Positions 10,585 through 18,799 of a stretch of DNA of 64,000 nt are shown here, piece after piece; position 1 is the first letter of the stretch; each line of letters opens with the position of its first letter. Location: positions 33,461 to 97,460 of the forward strand of contig REBU01000078.1 of NCBI GenBank assembly GCA_007692585.1, given 5' to 3'. Origin of the DNA: Paracoccaceae bacterium (GTDB lineage: Bacteria; Pseudomonadota; Alphaproteobacteria; Rhodobacterales; Rhodobacteraceae). The position numbers and the translations under genes are program-made. The notes under the pieces are model-generated. The model made no database searches, had not been told where the DNA came from, and was given only the letters and a program-made list of their open reading frames with translations.

Positions 10585-12518
10585 AACGTACAGATCGCGA
10601 GAAGGAATTCAGTCGCCGCATCGTCAGTCGGCGGGCGCTCGTTCTTGGTGGGCTGCAACTGGGAGTTGCAGGCGCGCTCCTGTGGCGGCTGCGCGACATG
10701 CAACTGGAGCAATCCGAACAGTTTCGGCTGCTCGCGGAAGAGAATCGTATCAATCTGCGCCTGCTGCCGCCAACTCGGGGGCTGATCCTGGATCGCAGCG
10801 GAGTTTTGCTGGCGGGCAATGAACAGAATTATCGCGTCGTGATCAAGCGCGATGATGCGGGCGATATCGATCTGGTGCTCGCCCGGCTCGCCCGGCTGAT
10901 CACGCTGAGTGAGGACGAAATCGAACGTGCGCGCCGTGACATGTTGCGCAATCGCCCCTTCGTGCCTGTGACAGTGGCCGAGCGGCTCAGCTGGGAAGAA
11001 ATCAGCCGGGTGGCGTCCAATGCTCCTGCCCTGCCCGGCGTCACGCCAGAGATGGGCTTGTCGCGCAGCTACCCCTTACGCGATGACACAGCGCATGTGG
11101 TGGGCTATGTTGGCCCAGTCTCCGAACGTGATCTCGAGGCGCTCGAAACGCCCGACCCGGTGCTATTGATCCCGCGTTTCCAGATCGGCAAGATCGGTGT
11201 CGAGCGTCTGGCCGAGGATAGGCTTCGCGGGCGCGCGGGCTCGCAACGTGTCGAGGTCAATGCTGTGGGCCGGGTGATGCGCGAACTCGATCGGGTCGAG
11301 GGGACGCCTGGTGCGAATGTCCATCTGACCATTGATGCCACCTTGCAGAACTACGCGCTCGAGCGTCTGCACGGGCATAGCGCCGCTGCGGTGGTGATGG
11401 ACACGACCAATGGCGATATCCTCGCGCTGGCCTCTGCGCCGAGTTTCGACCCCAATCTTTTCGTGCGCGGGATATCGCGGGCAAATTACAGCGAATTGCT
11501 GGAAAACAACTACCGTCCGCTTGTCAACAAGACGGTACAGGGGATGTATCCGCCCGGATCAACCTTCAAGATGGTCACGGCTCTTGCCGCGCTGGACGCG
11601 GGCGTGACGGACGGGCGCGAAACTGTGTTCTGTCCCGGCCATATGGATGTGTCGGGCCACAGGTTCCATTGCTGGAAGCGCGGCGGGCATGGGCGCGTGG
11701 GGCTGGTGTCAGCATTGTCCGAAAGCTGTGACGTTTATTTTTATGAAATGTCGCAGCGCTGTGGGATCGACAGAATCAATGCCATGTCCACCCGGCTGGG
11801 CTTGGGCATCCGCTACGATCTGCCGATCACGTCTGTCGCAGGGGGGCTCAACCCCACGCGGGAATGGAAACGCGCAAATCGCAATGCGGAATGGCAGGTG
11901 GGCGACACGATCAATGCGTCCATCGGTCAGGGTTTCGTGCTGTCCACACCTCTGCAACTGGCCGTAATGACTGCGCGGCTGGCCTCGAATACTGCCGTTC
12001 TGCCCCGGCTGATTCGCGATCCGCTGGAGCGCGGTGACACGCGCGCTGCCAGTCTCGAGCTGCGGCCCGAATGGCTGCGGATGATCCGCCAGGGCATGGA
12101 TCAGACGGTCAATGACCGACGCGGCACGGCCTATTCCTCGCGCGTGGTTGCTGATGGCCAGCGCATGGCGGGCAAGACCGGAACGAGTCAGGTGTTCTCG
12201 ATCAGCCGCGCCGAGCGGGATGCCGGGATACGTCGGCAACAGGATCTGCCCTGGAACCGGCGCAACCACGCGCTGTTCGTCAATTATGCGCCCTTCGACG
12301 CGCCGCGCATTGCCGTGTCGGTGGTGGTCGAGCATGGCATGGGCGGGTCGTCCACGGCCGCCCCCATCGGCCGCGACATCATGCTCGCAGCGCTCAATGA
12401 CGGCCGCCCGCCACTCGCGGCCTATCCCGCGCCGCAACGCAACCGCGTGCAATATGAGCAGCAGGAACTCGAAGAACGTCTGCGCCGCCCTGAAGACATG
12501 CGGATAAGCCGCGCATGA
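10581..12518 (+). CDS. mrdA: penicillin-binding protein 2 (peptidoglycan DD-transpeptidase)
   Basis: Class B penicillin-binding protein that cross-links peptidoglycan during elongation, as partner of RodA. A membrane anchor lies at about residues 18-38, followed by the pedestal domain (PTRGLILDRSG) and the transpeptidase domain with the active-site SxxK (YPPGSTFKMV), SxC/SxN box (SESCDVYFY) and KTG box (MAGKTGTSQV). The start is GTG 10581 within the mreD stop; the track's 134 extra residues belong to the mreD reading region. Length 645 residues, normal for PBP2. It overlaps rodA by 4 bp. Confidence 0.95.
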   Translation: MKRTDREKEFSRRIVSRRALVLGGLQLGVAGALLWRLRDMQLEQSEQFRLLAEENRINLRLLPPTRGLILDRSGVLLAGNEQNYRVVIKRDDAGDIDLVLARLARLITLSEDEIERARRDMLRNRPFVPVTVAERLSWEEISRVASNAPALPGVTPEMGLSRSYPLRDDTAHVVGYVGPVSERDLEALETPDPVLLIPRFQIGKIGVERLAEDRLRGRAGSQRVEVNAVGRVMRELDRVEGTPGANVHLTIDATLQNYALERLHGHSAAAVVMDTTNGDILALASAPSFDPNLFVRGISRANYSELLENNYRPLVNKTVQGMYPPGSTFKMVTALAALDAGVTDGRETVFCPGHMDVSGHRFHCWKRGGHGRVGLVSALSESCDVYFYEMSQRCGIDRINAMSTRLGLGIRYDLPITSVAGGLNPTREWKRANRNAEWQVGDTINASIGQGFVLSTPLQLAVMTARLASNTAVLPRLIRDPLERGDTRAASLELRPEWLRMIRQGMDQTVNDRRGTAYSSRVVADGQRMAGKTGTSQVFSISRAERDAGIRRQQDLPWNRRNHALFVNYAPFDAPRIAVSVVVEHGMGGSSTAAPIGRDIMLAALNDGRPPLAAYPAPQRNRVQYEQQELEERLRRPEDMRISRA

Positions 12519-13663
12519 GCTATCTGGAATATAACACCCGGCAGATGCCTGCGGGGCTGCGCAAGGTGCTGTATCTCAACTGGCCGCTGATTGTGCTTTT
12601 GATCCTTGTGGCCGGATACGGATTTGTAATGCTCTATTCCGTGGCAGGCGGCAGGCTGACGCCTTGGGCCGAACCCCAGATCAAGCGTTTCGGCGCAGGG
12701 CTGGTGATCATGTTCATCGTGGCCTTCATGCCCTTGTGGTTCTGGCGCTCGATCGCGGGACTGAGCTATGTCGTTGCGCTTCTGCTGCTTCTGGGCGTCG
12801 AATTCTTCGGCACGGTTGGCATGGGTGCGAAGCGATGGCTGGTCTTCGGGCCTGTGCGCATCCAGCCCTCAGAACTGGCCAAGATCACCACGGTTCTGGC
12901 GCTGGCGGCCTATTATGACTGGCTCGATCTGAAGAAAGTCTCGCACCCGCTCTGGGTGCTGCTGGGCGTGCTGATTGCATTGATCCCGGCCCTTCTGGTG
13001 CTGCGCCAACCCGATCTGGGCACTGCGTTGCTGCTGGCGCTGGGCGGCGGCGTGGTTATTTTCGCCGCCGGCGTCCATTGGGGGTATTTCGCCGCACTGA
13101 TCGCCAGTGCTGTGGGGATGGTCACGCTCGTGCTGCAATCGCGCGGGACCGAGTGGCAATTGCTCAAGGATTATCAGTATCGCCGCATCGATGCCTTTCT
13201 GGACCCGACAATCGATCCTTTGGGGGCAGGTTATCACATCAATCAGGCAATGATCGCGCTTGGATCCGGGGGCTGGTCGGGCCGCGGTTTCATGGAAGGC
13301 ACGCAAGCACGGCTGAACTTCCTGCCCGAGAAACATACCGATTTCATCTTCACGACCCTCGCCGAAGAGTTCGGCTTTGTCGGAGCCTCTTCTCTGCTGC
13401 TGCTCTACATGATGATCGTGGCGGTCTGTCTGCTGACCGCGATGCGCACCACGAACCGGTTCGGCGCACTTCTGGTGATGGGGGTCATCGGCATGTTCTT
13501 CCTCTATTTCTCCGTGAATATGGCGATGGTGATGGGGCTCGCGCCGGTTGTCGGTGTGCCTTTGCCGCTGGTCTCTTATGGCGGGTCTGCAATGATCGTC
13601 CTGATGGTTGGCTTTGGGCTGGTCCATTCGGCCCATATCCACCGCGCGCGGCTGCCCTCATGA
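12515..13663 (+). CDS. rodA: rod shape-determining protein RodA (SEDS glycosyltransferase)
   Basis: SEDS-family polytopic membrane protein (about ten helices, 382 residues) that polymerises lipid II during cell elongation with PBP2. Family blocks include QPSELAKI, the extracellular LPEKHTDFIFTTLAEEFGFVG block and the C-terminal PLPLVSYGGSAM block. It starts in an ATGA overlap with mrdA and ends in an ATGA overlap with the ghrA-like gene, so the operon is translationally linked to the end. Confidence 0.96.
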   Translation: MSYLEYNTRQMPAGLRKVLYLNWPLIVLLILVAGYGFVMLYSVAGGRLTPWAEPQIKRFGAGLVIMFIVAFMPLWFWRSIAGLSYVVALLLLLGVEFFGTVGMGAKRWLVFGPVRIQPSELAKITTVLALAAYYDWLDLKKVSHPLWVLLGVLIALIPALLVLRQPDLGTALLLALGGGVVIFAAGVHWGYFAALIASAVGMVTLVLQSRGTEWQLLKDYQYRRIDAFLDPTIDPLGAGYHINQAMIALGSGGWSGRGFMEGTQARLNFLPEKHTDFIFTTLAEEFGFVGASSLLLLYMMIVAVCLLTAMRTTNRFGALLVMGVIGMFFLYFSVNMAMVMGLAPVVGVPLPLVSYGGSAMIVLMVGFGLVHSAHIHRARLPS

Positions 13664-14592
13664 CACTGACATGTCTGTTCTCAGCCGGGCTTGACGCATT
13701 CGACGCCTATGCCGCGCCCTTACGCGACGCGCTGGGCCGCGCGGGGCTGGACGCGCAGATCGTGACCGATGCGCCACCGGGAAGCGTGGATTACATCATC
13801 TATGCCCCGTCGGGCACGCTTGTTGATTTCACGCCCTATACGCGCTGCAAGGCGGTGCTGAGCCTTTGGGCCGGGGTCGAGCGGATCATTGGCAATCCGA
13901 CATTGACACAACCATTGGCGCGGATGGTTGATCCGGGTCTGACGCAAGGCATGATCGAATATGTCACCGGGCATGTGCTGCGCCATCATCTGGGCATGAA
14001 CGCGCATTTACGCGCGCGCCCCGGTGACTGGCACCCCGTCGAGCCGCCTCTGGCAGAAGAGCGGGTTGTGGGGTTTCTGGGACTGGGCGTCTTGGGGACA
14101 AGCTGTGCGCAGGCGCTGTGCGGCCTCGGGTTTCAGGTTATTGGCTGGTCGGCATCGCCAAAGACATTGCCCGGCATTCAGTGTGATTCTGGCGCGGATG
14201 GGTTGAAGACCGTCCTGCAACAGTCTGAAATCCTTGTCACGCTGCTGCCACATACGGCACAGACGGAAGCCCTGCTGGACGCCACGCGGCTGCAACAGAT
14301 GCGGCGCGGTGCGGTCCTGATCAATCCTGGACGAGGTGCCCTGATCGATGATGACGCCCTGCTCGCCGCACTGGATCAGGGCCTGATCGCCCATGCGACG
14401 CTGGACGTGTTTCGCACCGAACCGCTGCCAGAAACGCATCCGTTCTGGCATCATCCGCAGGTCACGGTTACACCGCATATCGCGGCGACCACCCGCCCGG
14501 CGAGTGCTGCGCGCCGCATCGTGGAAAATATCGCGAGGGTTGAACGCGGCGAAACTCTGCTCAATGAAGTGTCTCGCACAAACGGTTATTGA
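13660..14592 (+). CDS. ghrA: glyoxylate/hydroxypyruvate reductase A-like D-2-hydroxyacid dehydrogenase
   Basis: NAD(P)H-dependent reductase of the D-isomer 2-hydroxyacid dehydrogenase family. The Rossmann motif is GFLGLGVLGTSCAQAL (about residues 137-152). The catalytic Arg is in INPGRGALID, the Glu near FRTEPLPE, and the His in VTPHIAATTRP. Length 310 residues fits GhrA. The ATG at 13660 overlaps the rodA stop; the long track ORF from 13078 is a rodA shadow before that. A metabolic gene at the end of the wall-elongation operon is unexpected by function, but the 4-bp overlap suggests co-translation. The exact substrate is inferred from family. Confidence 0.85.
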   Translation: MTLTCLFSAGLDAFDAYAAPLRDALGRAGLDAQIVTDAPPGSVDYIIYAPSGTLVDFTPYTRCKAVLSLWAGVERIIGNPTLTQPLARMVDPGLTQGMIEYVTGHVLRHHLGMNAHLRARPGDWHPVEPPLAEERVVGFLGLGVLGTSCAQALCGLGFQVIGWSASPKTLPGIQCDSGADGLKTVLQQSEILVTLLPHTAQTEALLDATRLQQMRRGAVLINPGRGALIDDDALLAALDQGLIAHATLDVFRTEPLPETHPFWHHPQVTVTPHIAATTRPASAARRIVENIARVERGETLLNEVSRTNGY

Positions 14593-14784
14593 CCCTTGAG
14601 AAAACCCGCGACACTCTGACGCAAGTGTTGACGTTTTGGAAACAGTTTGGGTCTAGGCTCTGGCCATGACCGGACCATGCTCATCGGGATCGCGGCTGAA
14701 AAGCTGCATGCAAAGCGATGCGGACGCGCGATGTTCTCGCATGCGCAGCTTTGCAAGGGTTCACCTGCACAGGGGCCTAGACCG

Positions 14785-15306
14785 ATGAGGTGGGGGCAGT
14801 TGGGCATTGCCATTTTTCTGACGTTGACGGGGCTGATGATCATCAGTTCACAGACGGATCATTGCGCTCGCGACACAGGGTTTTGTCAGCCCGGTCCTGC
14901 GCACCGCGAAGGGCAGGACGCCCCGCTCACTGCATCGCTCGCCTCAGCAGACGCGCAGCGCCATATACAAAGCCCCCCGCCGCGGGCAGTTCTTGGGCAC
15001 GCATTCGCGCCACTGCCACTGAGCTTCGAGCAAGGGACCACACGAAATTTCGTGCTGCCGCCAGGGCAATCCATGCTCGACATGGCGACATTGACCGGAC
15101 GTATTTCAGTTGATCATCTGTCGCTGATCGCCGTGGTCACGCAAGACGGGCTGCGCCACGCGCTGGTGCGCCTGCCGGACGGGCGCATCCTGCGACTGTC
15201 GCAAGGCGACGCACTCGACGGTGGCATTGTTGCCGCCATCAGCGACGAGGCTCTCTTTCTGATCGGCCCGGATATGACGACCTGGGCGCTGGTTCTGGGG
15301 GGCTGA
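14785..15306 (+). CDS. small membrane protein with GspC/PilP-like C-terminal domain
   Basis: 173 residues: one N-terminal membrane helix (about 7-24, IAIFLTLTGLMIIS), a low-complexity linker, and a C-terminal domain (about 108-173) with LSLIAVVTQDGLRHALVRL, PDGRILRLSQGDALDGG and a closing hydrophobic strand. This pattern resembles the homology region of GspC and the periplasmic domain of PilP, and is clearly alike to the end of the 954-residue protein at 26.7-29.6 kb. The start is ATG 14785 (MRWGQLG), which puts the helix at the N-terminus; an upstream extension to 14647 is possible. No secretion or pilus gene is adjacent. Function not known. Confidence 0.68.
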   Translation: MRWGQLGIAIFLTLTGLMIISSQTDHCARDTGFCQPGPAHREGQDAPLTASLASADAQRHIQSPPPRAVLGHAFAPLPLSFEQGTTRNFVLPPGQSMLDMATLTGRISVDHLSLIAVVTQDGLRHALVRLPDGRILRLSQGDALDGGIVAAISDEALFLIGPDMTTWALVLGG

Positions 15307-15472
15307 CGCGGATCAATTGGGCCCGGTGCGGACCAAACCGCACGCGACGCACAGGCGGCAACAGCAACTGAAGCTGACATCGGCGGCAAGCTCGGCTGAC
15401 GGCGGGCAAAACCCTTGGCGTCGCGACAGGACTTCGTGTTACCCCCGGCTTCGGATCAAGGCGGGGGCTGTG

Positions 15473-16705
15473 GTGGAAAAATCTTGCGAGATTGCCGTGA
15501 TCGGGGCGGGCATCATCGGCTTGAGCTGCGCCTTGCGCCTCGCGCGAGACGGGCATGAGGTGACATTGATCGCGCCGGAAGACGACGAAACTGGCGCGTC
15601 CTATGGTAATGCCGGTGTGATCGCCGATTATGCCGTGCTCCCTGTCGGCACCCCAGCCGTTCTGCGCAATCTGCCCGCGCTGCTGTTTGACCGTGACAGC
15701 CCGCTGTCGCTGCGCCCGTCCATCGCCATCGCCCCGTGGTTGCTACGATTCGCGCGTGAGTCGCTGCCGCGACGGGCGGCTGAAAATGCGCGTGCCATCG
15801 CTGCATTGACCGCGTGTGCGGCCCCAAGCTGGCGCGAATTCGCAGATGAGATCGCCGCCACGACCATCCTCAAGCCGCTCGGATCGCTGTATCTGTTGGA
15901 GACCGAAGCCGACCGCCGTGCCGCAACGCTGGAACCCTATCATGCCCATGGCGTCGAAGCGGAACTGATTGATCGTGACATGCTGGGACAGCTGCAACCT
16001 GGCCTGCCTGATGATCGCGGCCTGGGTGCTGTCTTTTTTCCACGCACAATCACAATTGATGATCCGTCAGAAATGATGCGCAGCTTGCGCCATGCGCTGG
16101 AATGCGCGCCGGTGACGCGCCTGAACGCCCGCGTCACAACACTCGTGCGCGAGGGGCGGAAAATGGCGTTGCACACTCAACAAGGCGTCTTAAACGCGGC
16201 CAAAGTGGTGCTGGCAGCAGGCGCGTGGTCGCGGGAACTGGCCGCGCAAATCGGCGACCGGGTGCCGCTGGATACGGAGCGCGGCTATCATCTGGAATAT
16301 GACAGCCCTGCCCCGCGCTTGCTGCGCCAGATGACCCCCGTCGCGCGAGGTTTCTATTTCTGCCCGATGGCTGGCCGCTTGCGCGTCGCGGGCACTGTCG
16401 AGCTTGGCGGGCGCGACCGCCCCGCGTCGCCGCGAAGATGGAAGATGCTCGAGCGCGGCGCGCGTGCAATTTTGCCCGATCTGCCCACACCGGACAGGCG
16501 CTGGATGGGGTGCCGCCCGTCACTCCCCGACTCGCGCCCGGTCATCGGCCCGTCAGCGACTGCTGGCGCGCAGGTGATCCATGCTTTCGGCCATGGGCAT
16601 CTCGGCCTGACCCTTGCGCCGCTGACCGCACGGCTGGTCGCGGCCCTGATCGCCGAAAAAGCCCCCGAGGTGGATCTCGCGCCCTACCGCGCCAACCGCT
16701 TCTGA
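15473..16705 (+). CDS. FAD-dependent D-amino-acid dehydrogenase-like oxidoreductase (DadA family)
   Basis: A DAO-superfamily flavoprotein. The FAD-binding Rossmann motif IAVIGAGIIGLSCALRLARDG lies at the very N-terminus if translation begins at GTG 15473 (VEKSCEIAVIG). The C-terminal block GCRPSLPDSRPVIG and the GHGHLGLTLAP stretch are typical of DadA-type enzymes that oxidise D-amino acids. The track's 52 extra N-terminal residues are unlikely. GTG 15470 is an alternative. The 3' end overlaps the end of convergent znuB by 22 bp. Substrate is inferred from family. Confidence 0.85.
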   Translation: MEKSCEIAVIGAGIIGLSCALRLARDGHEVTLIAPEDDETGASYGNAGVIADYAVLPVGTPAVLRNLPALLFDRDSPLSLRPSIAIAPWLLRFARESLPRRAAENARAIAALTACAAPSWREFADEIAATTILKPLGSLYLLETEADRRAATLEPYHAHGVEAELIDRDMLGQLQPGLPDDRGLGAVFFPRTITIDDPSEMMRSLRHALECAPVTRLNARVTTLVREGRKMALHTQQGVLNAAKVVLAAGAWSRELAAQIGDRVPLDTERGYHLEYDSPAPRLLRQMTPVARGFYFCPMAGRLRVAGTVELGGRDRPASPRRWKMLERGARAILPDLPTPDRRWMGCRPSLPDSRPVIGPSATAGAQVIHAFGHGHLGLTLAPLTARLVAALIAEKAPEVDLAPYRANRF

Positions 16706-17487
16706 ACCAGGGTCGCCCCGATCGTAGCAAAAAGGAAAATCACCGCCGCGACCACGACGATCGAAGGGCCGGAGGGCGTGTCCTGCAAGAGCGACAGCTG
16801 CAGCCCGCCGACGACCGAGACAACACCGATCACGACTGCGAAAACGGCCATCGCTTCGGGTCCGCGCGCCAGATTGCGCGCGGCCGCCGCCGGGATGATC
16901 AGCAGCGCCGCGATCAGCAATGCGCCCACGATCTTCAACGCCACAGCGACCACAATCGCCAGCGCCAAGGTCAGCACCATGCGTTCCCGCGCCGGATTGA
17001 TTCCGGCTGCATGCGCCAGATCCTCGCTCAGCGTGGCGGTCAGCAACGCCTGCCAGCGCCAGAGCATCAGCCCCAGAACCAGCGCGGACCCGGCCGCAAT
17101 GACGCCCAGATCGAAGCGCGAGACCGCAAGGATATCGCCAAACAAATAGGCCGTCAGATCGACCCGCACCGCAGGCAGAAATGACACGGCGACAAGCCCA
17201 AAGGCCAGCGCCGAATGCGCAAGCACACCCAGCGTCGTGTCCATCGCCCAGCCCCGCCCCGCGAGCGTCGCGACGATCATCGCCATGACGAGTGCCACAA
17301 CCATCGTGCCGATAAAGATGCTGATCTGAAATGCCAGCGCGAGCGCAACCCCCAGAATGGCCGCATGCGCAGTTGCATCTCCGAAATAGGCCATGCGCCG
17401 CCAGACCACGAAACAGCCCAGCGGCCCGGTCGCGCAGGCAACGGCCACGCCGGCAAGCGTCGCGCGGATCATGAAATCGTCAAGCAT
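16684..17487 (-). CDS. znuB: zinc ABC transporter permease ZnuB
   Basis: Polytopic ABC-3 family permease (267 residues, about eight helices) that moves zinc across the inner membrane with ZnuC and ZnuA. The start MLDDFMIRATLAG at 17487 overlaps znuC by 8 bp; the track's 42-residue extension is antisense to nothing conserved and unlikely. The characteristic early block is CFVVWRRMAYFGDATAHAAILG. Its last 22 bp overlap the end of the convergent dadA-like gene, a tight arrangement where terminators cannot lie between the genes. Confidence 0.93.
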   Translation of the reverse strand: MLDDFMIRATLAGVAVACATGPLGCFVVWRRMAYFGDATAHAAILGVALALAFQISIFIGTMVVALVMAMIVATLAGRGWAMDTTLGVLAHSALAFGLVAVSFLPAVRVDLTAYLFGDILAVSRFDLGVIAAGSALVLGLMLWRWQALLTATLSEDLAHAAGINPARERMVLTLALAIVVAVALKIVGALLIAALLIIPAAAARNLARGPEAMAVFAVVIGVVSVVGGLQLSLLQDTPSGPSIVVVAAVIFLFATIGATLVQKRLAR

Positions 17488-18235
17488 TATCAACCTTCTC
17501 CGGCACAGGGGCATGTCTGCATTCCGCACCATGTGCGTGGTCATGGCTATGCTGATAGAGCGCCAGCGCCCCGCCTGTGCCCAGCCCGAAAAGCGCGCGA
17601 TATTCAGGCGCATCGCGCACCACCTGCGGCGCGCCTTCGCAGCAGATATGCCCGTTGATGCAGATCACTCTGTCTGAGGCCGACATCACCACATGCAGAT
17701 CATGGCTGACCGACAGCACCGCGCAGCCCAGCTCGGCGCGCATCTCGGCGATCAGGCGATAGAAGGCTGCAACACCGGGCTGGTCGAGCCCGGCCGTCGG
17801 CTCATCGAGCATCAGGATATCAGGACTGGCGAGCAACGCACGCGCCAACAGCACGCGCTGGAACTGTCCGCCTGAAAGTGTCGCCATATTTTGCCGTGCG
17901 ACATCTGGCACACCAACGCGGGCAAGCACAGCAGCAATCGCTGCGCGGCTTTGGCGGTGAGGCAGCGACAGAAAGCGCGCGACCGGCATCGGCAGGCCGG
18001 GATCGAGATGCAGGCGCTGTGGCAGATAGCCAATACGCAGCCCGGCGGCACGGGTGACATGACCCTGTGTCGGCACCACGACGCCCAGAAGCGCACGCAG
18101 GAAACTGGTCTTGCCTGAACCGTTCGGCCCCACAATGGTCACGATTTCCCCGCGCGCGATGGAGAAATCGATATCAAACAAAACCTGCCGCCCGCCATAG
18201 GCCACGGCCAGGCGCTCTGCGGAAATCAGGCTCAT
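17480..18235 (-). CDS. znuC: zinc ABC transporter ATP-binding protein ZnuC
   Basis: ABC ATPase with Walker A GPNGSGKT, signature TLSGGQFQRVLLARAL, Walker B ILMLDEPTAGLD and switch His in SVSHDLH. The C-terminal tail is His-rich (HSHDHAHGAECRH), a feature seen in ZnuC proteins and possibly a zinc-sensing or buffering element. It sits between zur (4-bp overlap) and znuB (8-bp overlap) and so belongs to a zur-znuC-znuB operon. Length 251 residues. Confidence 0.94.
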   Translation of the reverse strand: MSLISAERLAVAYGGRQVLFDIDFSIARGEIVTIVGPNGSGKTSFLRALLGVVVPTQGHVTRAAGLRIGYLPQRLHLDPGLPMPVARFLSLPHRQSRAAIAAVLARVGVPDVARQNMATLSGGQFQRVLLARALLASPDILMLDEPTAGLDQPGVAAFYRLIAEMRAELGCAVLSVSHDLHVVMSASDRVICINGHICCEGAPQVVRDAPEYRALFGLGTGGALALYQHSHDHAHGAECRHAPVPEKVDNA

Positions 18236-18729
18236 TCAGGCGCATCCTGACAGGCGCGACATTGGCCCACGGCCTCGATCGTGGCACGGTCAAGCTGGAA
18301 CCCTGCGGCCTGCGCAGCCTGATCCAGCGCCCGGCAGAGCAGATCGGCATCCGCTTCCGTAACGCTGTTGCATGTCTCGCAAATCAGGAAGGCCGCGCGA
18401 TGATCATGGTCCGGTTGCGCACAGGCCGTGAAGGCATTCAGCCGTCGAATGCGATGCGCAAGACCATGTTCGACAAGGAAATTCAATGCGCGGTACGCCA
18501 CAGGCGGCTGAGTTCCGTAGCCTTCGGCCGCAAGTTTTTCCAGCACCTCATAGGCCCCGAGCGCGCCATGTGCCTGCAGCAGGATTTCCAATGTGCGCCG
18601 CCGTACAGGCGTCAGGCGTGCGCCCTGCACGCGCGCGCGCGTCTCTGCGGTTTCGAGGATCGCGGCCATGCTGTCTGAGCCACTATGCGCGGCACAACAG
18701 AACCCGTCCTGATGCGTCGGTGACGTCAT
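18232..18729 (-). CDS. zur: zinc uptake regulator, Fur family
   Basis: Fur-family repressor that binds DNA when loaded with Zn2+. The winged-helix part covers about residues 30-100 (GARLTPVRRRTLEIL, QPPVAYRALNFLVEHG) and the C-terminal dimer domain has CETCNS and CRACQ, the structural zinc CxxC pairs. Zur rather than Fur is inferred from its operon with znuCB and the Zur-like boxes in front. The N-terminus has a Cys/His-containing extension; an internal ATG at residue 21 (MAAILETAETR) could be the real start. Confidence 0.92.
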   Translation of the reverse strand: MTSPTHQDGFCCAAHSGSDSMAAILETAETRARVQGARLTPVRRRTLEILLQAHGALGAYEVLEKLAAEGYGTQPPVAYRALNFLVEHGLAHRIRRLNAFTACAQPDHDHRAAFLICETCNSVTEADADLLCRALDQAAQAAGFQLDRATIEAVGQCRACQDAPE

Positions 18730-18745
18730 TCGCCCTTGCCTTTTG

Positions 18746-18760
18746 TGTTATTATATAACA
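18746..18760. promoter_or_regulatory. Zur-type operator, site 1
   Basis: TGTTATTATATAACA is a perfect inverted repeat (TGTTAT-TAT-ATAACA) in the 70-bp divergent gap between zur and znuA. It matches the AT-rich palindrome pattern known for Zur boxes in alphaproteobacteria. Zinc-loaded Zur binding here would repress both znuA and its own operon. Function inferred from pattern and position. Confidence 0.8.
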
Positions 18761-18771
18761 TGTCGATCACT

Positions 18772-18786
18772 TGTAATACCATAACA
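18772..18786. promoter_or_regulatory. Zur-type operator, site 2 (imperfect)
   Basis: TGTAATACCATAACA repeats the same 6-3-6 pattern with one mismatch between the arms. It lies 26 bp (centre to centre) from site 1 and just in front of the znuA ribosome-binding region. The pair could bind two dimers on nearby faces of the helix. Confidence 0.6.
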
Positions 18787-18799
18787 CACGGAGTTCACC

